64,000 nt of DNA from Chitinophaga qingshengii (GCF_014529935.1 NZ_JACVFC010000001.1:3658001-3722000), one strand, 5' to 3'. Shown: positions 18,036 through 27,378, counted from the first letter of the stretch. Made by a program: numbers and translations. Notes: generated from the letters alone by a model not told the origin.

Positions 18036-19316
18036 TTATTCTGCAATTACTTTTCTGATACGATTATTTTTTCTGTCCAGGATATACACCGTACCGTCGT
18101 TACCTACCGTTACGCCCGTGGGAGCATTGAACAGGGCCGCTGATCCGGCGCCATCAGCAAAACCAGCGGAGCTGCCGCCAATATAGGTGCTCACGTCCCA
18201 GGTGCCGGCGGCAATGAAACGGATACACTGGTTGGTATTGGTAGAGGAACCATCCCAGGTGCCATTGCCGGCTACATAGAGATTGTCTTTAGCATCAGTG
18301 GCGATACACCAGGGATTTTCAAACCTGGCCGCATTAGCCGGCCCGTTTACCAGTCCCGTTGCACCGCTCTGACCAATAGTAATACCCTTTTCCCAGGTAC
18401 CGTATTTATATTCCTGAATAATGGAACTGCCATTTACCACCACGAAGAGATTGCCTTTACTATCTACCGCCACATCATTGGGGAAGGAGAGTCCGGTGAT
18501 GATCTTGTCGGCGCTGCCATCCGGATTAACCCTAAACACACTACCATTGGCTCCGGCATCTGTATAGTACAGCGTACCATTCCTTTTATCGATACCAATG
18601 CCCCAGGCTTCGAACCAGCCAATGTGGGAAGTGGTGCCATCGGCAGCGACTTTACGGATGGTCCAGGCGCCGGGATCGGAAGTATAAATAGTACCGTCCT
18701 TATCCACCGCCATATCTATGGGCGCCATAAACGAAGCCGCCGTGCCTTTGCCTTCTGCATATTCATTTCTGCCACTACCGGCCAGGGTGGTAACAGTACC
18801 ATCCGGCGTGATTTTACGGATACGCCTGTTTTCTGCTTCTGCTACATAGAGGTTGCCATCCGCATCGATATCCAGGCCACAGCGGTTCCCAAAGTTAAAA
18901 GAAGCGGCGAGGCCTTTCCCATCGGCATATCCGGCAGAACCGTTGCCCGCCAGCGTTGTCACCACATAGGATGTTTTGTAATCAAAGTCGTCTTTGCTGG
19001 CGCTTTCCTTTCCGTCAATGGTGACTTTTATCTTTCCACTACCGGCCTTACGGGGAACTACAATCAGGATACGGTCTTCTACCACTCCTTCTACATAGGC
19101 TTTAACCCCATTCACGGTAACGGATACACGACTGGTATCCAGACTGAAGTTGCTGCCATAAATCAGTACCTCGGTACCGGCGCTGCCGGTAGCGGGGGTA
19201 AATTTGTCAATCACAATCGGGGCAGCAGCGTCGTGCTGGAAGGTTTTATCTTTTTTGCAGCTGCCGAACGCCAGTACGGTTAGCAGCAACAACATATAAT
19301 ATCGGATCTGTTTCAT
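18036..19316 (-). CDS. IPT/TIG-NHL repeat surface lipoprotein
   Basis: 426 residues from ATG 19316; a longer start at 19370 would overlap the SusD gene. Lipobox LAFGSCKK. An IPT/TIG domain (about 30-115, IDKFTPATGSAGTEVLIYG) is followed by an NHL beta-propeller with repeated 'ADGKG.AASFN' and 'NRIRKV/RRIRKIT' blades. It occupies the usual place of a surface glycan-binding protein after SusD, so a role in capturing the glycan is likely. It lies 31 bases after SusD and abuts the GH20-like gene. Confidence 0.88.
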   Translation of the reverse strand: MKQIRYYMLLLLTVLAFGSCKKDKTFQHDAAAPIVIDKFTPATGSAGTEVLIYGSNFSLDTSRVSVTVNGVKAYVEGVVEDRILIVVPRKAGSGKIKVTIDGKESASKDDFDYKTSYVVTTLAGNGSAGYADGKGLAASFNFGNRCGLDIDADGNLYVAEAENRRIRKITPDGTVTTLAGSGRNEYAEGKGTAASFMAPIDMAVDKDGTIYTSDPGAWTIRKVAADGTTSHIGWFEAWGIGIDKRNGTLYYTDAGANGSVFRVNPDGSADKIITGLSFPNDVAVDSKGNLFVVVNGSSIIQEYKYGTWEKGITIGQSGATGLVNGPANAARFENPWCIATDAKDNLYVAGNGTWDGSSTNTNQCIRFIAAGTWDVSTYIGGSSAGFADGAGSAALFNAPTGVTVGNDGTVYILDRKNNRIRKVIAE

Positions 19317-19347
19317 GTCGTCATTGTTTTTTGGGATGAAGCCTTTA

Positions 19348-20994
19348 TCACCAGCCTGGGTTCTGTACAAACTCCGGATTACGGCCGCTCACTTTGTCCA
19401 TTTCTGATTGCGGAATGGGCAACCAGTAGGCGCGCTTAGAATCGAATACACGTTTTTCCACCACGGGATAACTGTAGGTGACGTTACCCGTACCTGTGAC
19501 AGTGACACCGTGTATTTCTTTATTGTCGGTGACTTCCGCGATTTTCCAGCGGCGTGTATCCCAGAAACGATGGGCTTCCAACGCCAGCTCTATTCTTCTT
19601 TCATGACGGATACGTGCACGCAGCACTTCTTTGGTACCCCCGTTGACAGCAGGGATGCCGGCACGGCCTCTTACCGCATTCAATGCCCCCAATACCGCTG
19701 CATCCGGACCATTCGCCTCATTCTGTGCTTCGGCATAGTTCAGGTACAGTTCAGCAGTCCGGATCAGCACCCATTTACGATCGGTAGCACCGGTATTGGA
19801 AAACAGATTCACACCCTCCAGCAAATATTTACGGGGCCAATAGTTGGTGGCGCTCTGTCCGGGGCGCGGGGCATCGTCTCCGTTGGGATTCAGCGGGCGG
19901 CCTTTCCACATACAACCAGGATATAGAATGGTGGCATAAAAGCGAGGGTCGCGGCCCTCATAGGGACGTTGCGGATTATAACCCGAGGTCGGGTCCGTAA
20001 TCGGTAAACCGGTGCCTTTCATTTCGTAGTCATCTACCAACTCCTGAATAGGATTCACGTTACCGTAACCATTGGCGCCACGGGGGTTCATCTCTCTGTC
20101 TATTCCTCCATCGCCATAAGCAGGGGGCGCTGGCCTGCTCCAGATCACTTCTTTGTTAAAATACTGGGTGAAAATTTCCCCATAGTTATCATTCAGCGTA
20201 TAGCCGTTTGTGAGAGCAGAATCGAGCGCTGCTTTACAGGCATCCGCAGCTCTTGTCCAACGCGATAAATCATTGGCAGGGTTATACAACGCGCTGGCAT
20301 AATATAGCAGGGCGCGGCCTTTCAACGCCAGGGCAATCACCCTGGATGCACGGCCCCAGTTGTTGGGACGTTCCGCATAAGTAGGCGGTAACAATGCCAT
20401 GGCATCATCCAGGTCCTTGACAACAGTTCCCATTACTTCCGCAACACTATTCCGTTTGAAATAAATACCATTCGGATTGTCAAAAGGATTCTCTACCTCC
20501 TGCAACAACGGTACATCTCCCCAGCGGATTACCAGCTGGAAGTAATAGAAAGCCCGCAGTACCAGCACTTCACCTTTCAACCGGGAACGGCGTTGGGGAT
20601 CATTGGGATCATGGGGTATTTTATCATAGTTCTTAAGGAAAAGGTTACAGGAACGTATTTTACCATAAAACTCGCCCCACAGCCCACTCATTGGAAAATT
20701 GGACGGGCTCATGGAACCGGTATTAAAACTACCGGCATCGGCACCGGAGTTGTCGATAGCCTGATTGGTTTCGTCGGTAGCACTGCTCAAAGGCCAGCCC
20801 CAGGACTGAAACATATTGGGCAAACTTTGATAGGTAGTATTTACAAACCGTTCCGCATTCTCGATATTTTTGAAAACCTCCTGTTCCGTGATCAGGTCAC
20901 TGGGCTTTCTGTCGAGGTAATTTTTTTTGCAGGCGCAGGTACACAGTATCAGCACTGACAGCAGGCCTGTTCTTATTTTCACCGTTAGTTTCAT
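19348..20994 (-). CDS. susD-like: RagB/SusD-family lipoprotein
   Basis: 548 residues. Lipobox region LILCTCACKKNYLDRKP, then SusD features: VLRAFYYFQLVIRWGDVPLL, RTAELYLNYAEAQNEA, RIRHERRIELALEAHRFWDTRRW and YWLPIPQSEMDKV...NPGW at the end. It starts 9 bases after the SusC stop. Surface capture protein of the second utilisation locus. Confidence 0.93.
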   Translation of the reverse strand: MKLTVKIRTGLLSVLILCTCACKKNYLDRKPSDLITEQEVFKNIENAERFVNTTYQSLPNMFQSWGWPLSSATDETNQAIDNSGADAGSFNTGSMSPSNFPMSGLWGEFYGKIRSCNLFLKNYDKIPHDPNDPQRRSRLKGEVLVLRAFYYFQLVIRWGDVPLLQEVENPFDNPNGIYFKRNSVAEVMGTVVKDLDDAMALLPPTYAERPNNWGRASRVIALALKGRALLYYASALYNPANDLSRWTRAADACKAALDSALTNGYTLNDNYGEIFTQYFNKEVIWSRPAPPAYGDGGIDREMNPRGANGYGNVNPIQELVDDYEMKGTGLPITDPTSGYNPQRPYEGRDPRFYATILYPGCMWKGRPLNPNGDDAPRPGQSATNYWPRKYLLEGVNLFSNTGATDRKWVLIRTAELYLNYAEAQNEANGPDAAVLGALNAVRGRAGIPAVNGGTKEVLRARIRHERRIELALEAHRFWDTRRWKIAEVTDNKEIHGVTVTGTGNVTYSYPVVEKRVFDSKRAYWLPIPQSEMDKVSGRNPEFVQNPGW

Positions 20995-21003
20995 GGTCGT
21001 GGT

Positions 21004-24000
21004 TTAAAGGTTGATGGTAATACCGGCATTATACACGCGCATAATAGGGTAGGGCTGCCATCCCCAGCGGTCTGCGGTATTGGATTCCGGATCTACGCCC
21101 AGGTCTTTCAGATTATCCCAGCTCACCAGGTTCATACCGTTCACGAATACACGCGCACTTTTCAACTTGATTCTTTTTACCCATTCATGCGGCATGCGAT
21201 AACCTATTTCTACGTTTTTCAACTTGATATAATCCGTTTTCCGGATCCAGTAGGTAGAAGAAATGAAGTTGTTGGCCATATTGCTCTCTGCCAGGTGCAA
21301 TGCCGGGAAGGTAGCCTTGTCGGCGGTTTCCGGAGTCCAGCGGCCTTCGTGTATGGGCCGGTAGCTTTCGCGGTAATTGTATACCAGCTGTGCAGAATAC
21401 ATCTGGCGGCCGCCGGTAGCGCCCTGGAACAGCACGCTCACATCCAGTCCTTTGTAGTCTACGCCCAGGGTAATACCGAAATAGCCGGTAGGTACGTTGA
21501 GCATCGGCAACATCACCCGGTCAGCTTCATTAATGATGCCATTACCATCAATATCCTTGTATTTGATATCTCCGGGAATCAGGGGAGCAAAGGTCTGCTG
21601 AGGACTTTTGGCAATTTCTTCTTTGCTCTGGAAAAGCCCTTCTGCTATGTATCCCAGGCCATATCCGATAGGATTTCCCACCTGGCTTTGATAGGCATAG
21701 GCCAGTTTGGGTTCGTCCATTTCCAGTATTTTATTTTTCACATACTGATAGTTGGCCTTTGCAAAAATGCCCACCTGGTTGATAGCGGTGTTCACATTCA
21801 GCTCCACTTCCACACCTTTATTTACTACACGGCCCAGGTTACGGTTCAGCGCTGCGGTAATACCCAGGTAAGCTGGTATCGATCCTGCCTGTGTGAGGAT
21901 ATCGCTGCGTAGTTCCCGGAACAGGTCCACGTTCAATTTCAGTTTGTCTTTCAAAAAGCCGGTTTCCACGCCAAGATCCGTCTTGGACGCCTTTTCCCAG
22001 GTGATAGCGGTATTACCGATCCTGTTCTCCACATAACCGCCTACGCCAGAGGCCACATTACCAAACGTGAAGCCGTCTGCCTTGGCGAAGTCTGAAATAT
22101 AAAGCCAGCGGCCATTGCCCACCTGATCATTACCTACATAGCCGTGAGAGAAACGCAGTTTCAGGTAACTGAGCGCTGAATGGGTGGGCATAAAGTTTTC
22201 ATTGCTCACCATCCAGGCTGCTGATACGGCAGGGAAGAAACCATATCGGCGGCCGGGAGGGAAATTCTCCGAGCCATTGTAACCGGCGTTGAATTCGAGA
22301 TAGTATTTTTTGTCGTAGTTGTAGGTTAAACGACCCACGTAACCTTCGTATACCCTGGGCAGATCACCGGATTGAGAGCGGTAGTTCCGGTTAAACAGCA
22401 ACAGGCCTCCCAGCGAGTGTTTGGCGAAATCGCGGTCATACATCAGTTTCAGATCGTAGTAATAATAACGTTCACCGGAAGAATAACCGGAACGTTGTAA
22501 GCTGGTGGCTGTGCGATGCTGGGTATAAATACCGCCGCCAGTACCGGGTATCGACTTATAACGGTAGGAGTCGAAGTCCTGATCAAACGCCACATTAATG
22601 GTACCATAGTTCTCGAAAGTAAAAAGCCCTTTTACTTTCAGGCCGGGTGTAATGAAATCCAGCTTGCGGGTGAGCGCCACACTACCATTTGTACTGTGCC
22701 AGTAGGCATCCAGGTAACCTTTCTGGGTAAGCAGGCCATAGGGGTTGTAGAAATCTTCCCGCATATTACCGGAGGCGATACTGCCATCCGGATTCTTTAC
22801 CGGTGTGAGATTGTTGGTCATCTGCGACAATACCACCCACAGAAACTCGTCATCAGCCCTATCGGCGGAAGGGCTGGTACGGTTTTCCAGGCGGGAAGCC
22901 AGGTCTACCTGCAGGTCGGTGTTTTTGTCCAGCGTGATGTCCACATTAGAGCGGAAGTTAAAGCGGTCATACTTGTATTTGACCCCATAAATATTATCAT
23001 CTGCATGTTTATAAACCGGTTCCTGGCGTAGGTAAGAGCCTGAAACAAAATAGCGTACATACTTAGAGCCACCGCCAATGTTGACATTCAGGGTTTTTTG
23101 AGGAGAAAGGTCCCGGATTAATTCGTTGTACCAGTCGGTATTGGGATAGTCGTAGGGTTTGAGACCGGTGCGGAAATATTCCAGCTGCTGATCGGTCCAT
23201 ACAGGTTGCATGCCGTCATTTTTAGCTGCTTCATTTTGCAGGAGGCCGGAGCGATAGGAATCCAGGAAACGGGGAAAAGCTGTCGGCTGCTGTAGCGCAT
23301 ATTGCCCGTTGACTTGAATATTGGGAGGACCGTTTTGTCCACGTTTAGTAGTCACCAACACGATGCCGTTGGCACCCTGGATACCGTATAATGCCGTAGA
23401 GGAAGCGTCTTTCAGGATAGACACAGATTCTATCTCGTTGGGGTCCAACTGTCCCAAATTCGCATCGCCACGGGGCAGACCATCAATCACGATTAACGGG
23501 TTGGTAGCGCCGGTAGTATTGATACCCCGGATAAACAGCTGGGAGTTATCAGAACCCGGGCGGCCGGAACGTTGTGCGGTGATCAAACCCGGCAAACGGC
23601 CAGCCAGCGCGTTCGTCAGGTTCGCTACCGGGCTTTGTTTCAGCTCTTTTGTCTGAATGCTGCTCACCGCTCCGGTAATGCTCTGACGTACCTGTTTCTG
23701 GCCGTAACCCAGCACCACTACTTCATTCAGCCCGGCATCAGCAGATTTGAGCGTAATAGTATTCAACTGTGATCTTCCGTTGATCGGCACTTCCTGTGAG
23801 GCATAACCCACATAGGAAATGACCAACACGCCATTTCCCGGCGCGTTGATGGAGAAGTCCCCGTGTTCGTCGGTAGAAGTACCGCGGCTGGTGCCTTTCA
23901 CCTGTATGTTCACCCCAATCAGCTCTACATTATTGTCTCCCATGACTTTACCTTTCACGACGATGTCCTGGCGCCTTTCCGCCGGGGAAATCACCACCAG

Positions 24001-24339
24001 GTTATCTTCCAGGATGCGGTAGGTGTAGGATTGTTTCAGTACGCCGTCCAGGATGACCGGCAGTGTAACATTGTCAAAATTCACGTCTACCTTGTCCGTA
24101 GCCGGAAACGTCTTAAAGTTGTAGAGAAAGCGATAACTACTCCGGGTTTCGATCCATTCGAGCAGCCGGCGCATTTCCATCTGTTTGCTGTTGATGGAAA
24201 AGCGGGTTTGTGAATAGACTTCCGCTCGCAGTTGCAGCACAAAAGCAGTCATCAATATCAGGCAAAGCTTCATACACAATAGTGTTTTTCTCAATAAAGA
24301 CCGGGGAATGGCTGGTTGTGGACACAGCTTTTTTTTCAT
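21004..24339 (-). CDS. susC-like: SusC-type TonB-dependent transporter with N-terminal STN domain
   Basis: 1111 residues from ATG 24339 (MKKKLCPQ); the ORF extends to 24375 but those residues are not signal-like. After the signal peptide come an STN (secretin/TonB short N-terminal) domain (about 45-118), a carboxypeptidase-regulatory-like domain (VVKGKVMGDNNVELIGVNIQ), a TonB-box-like NEVVVLGYGQ, a plug with SILKDASSTALYGIQGANG, and the barrel. STN domains signal to a FecR anti-sigma factor, and a fecR gene lies 191 bases upstream with an ECF sigma gene beyond, so this transporter probably induces its own operon. Confidence 0.94.
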   Translation of the reverse strand: MKKKLCPQPAIPRSLLRKTLLCMKLCLILMTAFVLQLRAEVYSQTRFSINSKQMEMRRLLEWIETRSSYRFLYNFKTFPATDKVDVNFDNVTLPVILDGVLKQSYTYRILEDNLVVISPAERRQDIVVKGKVMGDNNVELIGVNIQVKGTSRGTSTDEHGDFSINAPGNGVLVISYVGYASQEVPINGRSQLNTITLKSADAGLNEVVVLGYGQKQVRQSITGAVSSIQTKELKQSPVANLTNALAGRLPGLITAQRSGRPGSDNSQLFIRGINTTGATNPLIVIDGLPRGDANLGQLDPNEIESVSILKDASSTALYGIQGANGIVLVTTKRGQNGPPNIQVNGQYALQQPTAFPRFLDSYRSGLLQNEAAKNDGMQPVWTDQQLEYFRTGLKPYDYPNTDWYNELIRDLSPQKTLNVNIGGGSKYVRYFVSGSYLRQEPVYKHADDNIYGVKYKYDRFNFRSNVDITLDKNTDLQVDLASRLENRTSPSADRADDEFLWVVLSQMTNNLTPVKNPDGSIASGNMREDFYNPYGLLTQKGYLDAYWHSTNGSVALTRKLDFITPGLKVKGLFTFENYGTINVAFDQDFDSYRYKSIPGTGGGIYTQHRTATSLQRSGYSSGERYYYYDLKLMYDRDFAKHSLGGLLLFNRNYRSQSGDLPRVYEGYVGRLTYNYDKKYYLEFNAGYNGSENFPPGRRYGFFPAVSAAWMVSNENFMPTHSALSYLKLRFSHGYVGNDQVGNGRWLYISDFAKADGFTFGNVASGVGGYVENRIGNTAITWEKASKTDLGVETGFLKDKLKLNVDLFRELRSDILTQAGSIPAYLGITAALNRNLGRVVNKGVEVELNVNTAINQVGIFAKANYQYVKNKILEMDEPKLAYAYQSQVGNPIGYGLGYIAEGLFQSKEEIAKSPQQTFAPLIPGDIKYKDIDGNGIINEADRVMLPMLNVPTGYFGITLGVDYKGLDVSVLFQGATGGRQMYSAQLVYNYRESYRPIHEGRWTPETADKATFPALHLAESNMANNFISSTYWIRKTDYIKLKNVEIGYRMPHEWVKRIKLKSARVFVNGMNLVSWDNLKDLGVDPESNTADRWGWQPYPIMRVYNAGITINL

Positions 24340-24420
24340 ACATTTGGTTTGAATGTTAGACAATTTGAAACACATAGCTTTCCCGCACGGAAAATGTTGT
24401 TTCTCTCCATGTTTGACAGT

Positions 24421-24455
24421 AAAGGGGAGTGTAGCCGCACTTCCCTTTTTTTATT
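24421..24455. terminator. Hairpin between fecR and susC
   Basis: Stem AAAGGGGAGTG / CACTTCCCTTT (one mismatch) with loop TAGCCG, then T7 when read on the + strand. Read in the direction of the genes (-) it lacks the T-run, so it may only reduce read-through from fecR into susC. Confidence 0.4.
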
Positions 24456-24530
24456 GACGTATAGGGGGCACTGTTAGCCCGGCAGTGGAATAGTAGTGGA
24501 TATTAGCATTGTTCTGTTCTTTTTGGTTGA

Positions 24531-25511
24531 TTATTTATAAATGATGACGGTATCTCCTTTGATTTTGTAGTTAAAGTCGGCGGTCAATTGCAGGGCTTTC
24601 AGTGCGCGGGTAATGTCTTCCCGGCGGAAAGAGCCGTTAAACCGGTTACTGTTAAGCGATGCATTTTTTATAATGATTGTTTTATCAAACCACCTTTCCA
24701 TAATCTTCGCCAGCTCGAAAAATGATTTATCGTGGAACTCTATTTTGTCTTTTTGCCAGTCAGTCTCCGCTGTATTATCTTCTTCAATAACTCGTACATC
24801 TGCCACAAATTCGCCCCAGTCTGTTCCTTCAGCCGCTTGCTGGCCTGATTTACGGGTGAGCGTCAGTTTCTGCAAGGGCGCCAGCTGCATCGATTTCTCC
24901 GGCTGGCGGTTCAGGCTTACCGCCACCTTGCCCTGTAATAATGAGGTTTCCAGCGATCCGCCGGCATAAGCCTTCAGGTTGAACCGGGTACCCAGCACCT
25001 TTACGGTAATGTCTTTGGTATGGATAATAAAAGGGGAGTGGTCATTAGCCGCTACGTCAAAGAAGCCTTCGCCTTCCAGGTACACGTCCCGTTTACCGTT
25101 TTTCATGCCAGGGCTATATTTCAACGTGCTGTTAACATTGAGCGACACCAGGGTACCATCCGGCAGCGTCACTTTCAGATGCTGGTCTGCCAATGCGTGT
25201 ACTTCCTCCATCCGGGGCGCACGCAACACCCATACCAGCAGGCTGCCGGCCAGCAATACCAGCACCGCAGCAGCGGCTTTCCACCAACCCAGGCGCCTTC
25301 TCACCGGCGCTACCCATTCCTGCTCTTCCTGTAATTGTTGCACCATACGGTCATAGAACTCCGGCATCTCAGCGGGCTCTTCGGCCGCCAGCCGGGATTC
25401 GTAAGTCTCATACCAGGATTCCAGCTGCTGCCGTTCCTCCGCTGTACAGTCGCCTTTCAGATATTTATCCAACAGCTGGATCAGCTGCTGATCGGTTGAT
25501 TCTGGTCGCAT
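24531..25511 (-). CDS. FecR-family anti-sigma factor
   Basis: 326 residues from ATG 25511; a GTG at 25526 is possible. N-terminal cytoplasmic anti-sigma part (LLDKYLKGDCTAEERQQLESW), one transmembrane helix (about 83-105, AAAAVLVLLAGSLLVWVL), periplasmic FecR domain (HLKVTLPDGTLVSLNVNSTL) and C-terminal DUF4974 (FFELAKIMERWFDKTI). It should hold the neighbouring ECF sigma factor inactive until the STN-containing SusC is loaded. Unusually it is divergent from the sigma gene. Confidence 0.92.
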   Translation of the reverse strand: MRPESTDQQLIQLLDKYLKGDCTAEERQQLESWYETYESRLAAEEPAEMPEFYDRMVQQLQEEQEWVAPVRRRLGWWKAAAAVLVLLAGSLLVWVLRAPRMEEVHALADQHLKVTLPDGTLVSLNVNSTLKYSPGMKNGKRDVYLEGEGFFDVAANDHSPFIIHTKDITVKVLGTRFNLKAYAGGSLETSLLQGKVAVSLNRQPEKSMQLAPLQKLTLTRKSGQQAAEGTDWGEFVADVRVIEEDNTAETDWQKDKIEFHDKSFFELAKIMERWFDKTIIIKNASLNSNRFNGSFRREDITRALKALQLTADFNYKIKGDTVIIYK

Positions 25512-25595
25512 GCCTATATAAGACACATAACTTTTTACCCACCCTACCCCCTCTTTTTTCTTTTTTAGGAAGATATTACTAACTTTTGCCTCTGA

Positions 25596-26183
25596 ATGAC
25601 CGCGTATTCCATCTTACCAGACCAAGAGCTCATAGCCCTGCTGGCCCGCGATGATAACAATGCCTTCCAGACATTGTACGATCGCCATGCCCGTGCGCTG
25701 TACCTGGCCGCTTTTAAAAAGCTGCCCGTGCCTCATTTGCTGGAAGATTTGCTACAGGAAGTATTCCTTAACCTGTACCGGAAACGCAGTAGCCTCGGCA
25801 CGATTACTAATCTGCGGGCCTACCTTCACAGCGCCCTGCGCAACCGCATTCTCAACGAGCTACGCAACACGCTCATTCATGAACAACACCATCAGCAGCT
25901 GATCATCCCTGAAAGTACAGAAGCACCGTGTAATTACGACCTTCAGTTATTGGAAAAACGTTTCGGCGAAGCACTGGACAGACTGACCTCCCGCAGTCGC
26001 GAGATCTTCCTGCTCAGCAGGAGAGAGGAGCTGTCGTATAAGGAAATAGCAGATCGTTTAGGCATTTCCGTGAAAGCCGTGGAAAAGCATATGGGGAAGG
26101 CGTTGCAGGTAATGCGGAGTGAGTTTAAGGATTATGGAGTGATGGCGGTGGTGTGTATGGCGGTAGCGGAGCGGTGGATGTAA
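25596..26183 (+). CDS. RNA polymerase ECF sigma factor (Bacteroidetes type)
   Basis: 195 residues. Region 2 with FQTLYDRHARALYLAAFKKL and LEDLLQEVFLNLY, region 4 with LTSRSREIFLLSRREELSYKEIADRLGIS and VKAVEKHMGKAL (two motifs). A 'sigma-70 factor, Bacteroides expansion family' member. It likely drives the divergent fecR-susC-susD-NHL-GH20 operon. A promoter-like CTAACTTTTG lies about 10 bases before the start. The stop codon is only 7 bases from an IS256-type remnant. Confidence 0.92.
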   Translation: MTAYSILPDQELIALLARDDNNAFQTLYDRHARALYLAAFKKLPVPHLLEDLLQEVFLNLYRKRSSLGTITNLRAYLHSALRNRILNELRNTLIHEQHHQQLIIPESTEAPCNYDLQLLEKRFGEALDRLTSRSREIFLLSRREELSYKEIADRLGISVKAVEKHMGKALQVMRSEFKDYGVMAVVCMAVAERWM

Positions 26184-26190
26184 ATAGAAT

Positions 26191-26492
26191 GAGACTATTA
26201 CATAAAGTGTATCAGTAAAAAGTTTTTTACCTTTAAACTGACAATATGGAAAAGCAAAATTTTGATTTTGAAGCCTTCAAGAAGCAAGGGGCGAGCCGTT
26301 TGAAGAACGGAGATACGCTTTTAGGAAGACACCCTTATGAAGCTCTTATTCCTTGTCCAGGGGAATATATGTGCCAAATGGAATAAACCCGTTCACAATT
26401 GGAATCAGACATTGGCCCAATTATCTATTATCTTTAGTGAGCGATTAAAACTTAATCTTTAATCACCCTAACACACTTTTTGTAATACTACC
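26191..26492 (+). mobile_element. Internally deleted IS256-family element (about 302 bp)
   Basis: Left inverted repeat TATTACATAAAGTGTATCAG (26196-26215) matches the reverse complement of the right end (26468-26487, TATTACAAAAAGTGTGTTAG) at 17 of 20 positions. Between them remain the start and end of an IS256-type transposase reading frame. The middle (about 330 residues in a full-length member) is gone. No clear target-site duplication was seen, so insertion is probably old. Exact tips are uncertain by a few bases. Confidence 0.75.
26246..26462 (+). pseudogene. IS256-type transposase remnant (N- and C-termini only)
   Basis: From ATG 26246, frame 2 gives MEKQNFDFEAFKKQ and LKNGDTLLG, the typical IS256-family transposase start, then runs into TAA at 26384. 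From about 26337 a different frame gives KLLFLVQGNICAKWNKPVHN and LAQLSIIFSERLKLNL ending at TAA 26460-26462, the typical C-terminus (W-x-x-x-L-x-Q-L). The junction at about 26325-26337 therefore marks an internal deletion with a frame change. It cannot make active transposase. Confidence 0.75.
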
Positions 26493-26655
26493 AAGAAACC
26501 TGTAACCCTTTAAAAAACGCTTTTGCTTTTTCTATTTTCTGTGGGAAGAGCTCTTTCCCTTGCAGACGCTCAGCTACATCATTAAGGAGTTTTTTGGTTC
26601 GCAACTCCTTAACTGTTCTAGTTTTTATTCTGATAATGGAAGACGATTTTGCCAT
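26488..26655 (-). CDS. Small basic protein, 55 residues, DUF6934 companion
   Basis: Begins MAKSSSIIRIKTRTVKELR and ends FKGLQVSW with TAG at 26490-26488. The stop codon lies within or against the tip of the IS256 remnant, so the natural C-terminus may have been cut by the insertion. It starts 15 bases after the DUF6934 stop on the same strand, suggesting a two-gene unit. About a quarter of the residues are Lys or Arg and there is no signal peptide or membrane segment. Family unknown to me; the call as a companion rests on position. Confidence 0.5.
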   Translation of the reverse strand: MAKSSSIIRIKTRTVKELRTKKLLNDVAERLQGKELFPQKIEKAKAFFKGLQVSW

Positions 26656-26670
26656 AAAATCAAAATTAAC

Positions 26671-27243
26671 TCATATTATTTTATATACCAAAACGGCATT
26701 ATACCTCTTCCCGACTACATAATTCTCCACCCGTGTTTTGCCATTCACAGCAGCCACACCACCCATAAAAACATATTTATCAAAGAGTAACGAATAATTT
26801 TTATCTATAAATCCTTGATAGATAGAAATTCTCCTATCTACCTTTTTACATTTATCAATACAGTTCTTATGGCAAGTCAAAATACAATTCTCTAAATAAT
26901 CAGGACTACTATCACTTCCCTGCACAAATAACAATCCATTGGGAATATGGTTAAAAAAGATGGAAACAGTATGTAAAACAGTATTAAAAACCTTATACAC
27001 ATCGCCGTTATTACTGACTCCTATATCGCAGATTTCCTCTGTAATGGGATTATAATTTCCAAATCCCAGGTTGTAAACAGGTTTGTCAAGAAAATAATAA
27101 TCCAGATACGAATATTCGATAGCCTTTATCACTTTTTGGGTACCAACACTTTCAAAATAAAACTTTACCTTCTGGGCATTATTTCCTATATCTGTATTTA
27201 TGTCAGTGTCGATTTTTATATCATAAAAATCTGTTGAACTCAT
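26671..27243 (-). CDS. DUF6934-like protein
   Basis: 190 residues, soluble. YFLDKPVYNLGFGNYNPITE, ICDIGVSNNGDVYKVFNTVL and the ending KRYNAVLVYK match the pattern of DUF6934 proteins found scattered in Bacteroidetes genomes (conserved 'LGFGdynp', 'vtNNGD..kVl.TV'). Function unknown. The gene is much richer in A and T than its neighbours and sits beside an IS256 remnant, so horizontal acquisition is likely. It forms a unit with the 55-residue ORF downstream. Confidence 0.7.
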   Translation of the reverse strand: MSSTDFYDIKIDTDINTDIGNNAQKVKFYFESVGTQKVIKAIEYSYLDYYFLDKPVYNLGFGNYNPITEEICDIGVSNNGDVYKVFNTVLHTVSIFFNHIPNGLLFVQGSDSSPDYLENCILTCHKNCIDKCKKVDRRISIYQGFIDKNYSLLFDKYVFMGGVAAVNGKTRVENYVVGKRYNAVLVYKII

Positions 27244-27378
27244 TCCTGCTTAATTCAAAACCAGTAATAAACAAACGTTAACACTAACTGAGCTTATATT
27301 ATAATAGCCCGGTTTCACTCCCATAAACAACTATCCTATCAACAAATGGTATAAGGCCAACAAAATTCATTCAAAATA

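Noticed and set aside
26182..26501. Target-site duplication around the IS256 remnant
   Set aside because: Flanking 8-9 bases (aaatagaat and aagaaacct) do not match convincingly.
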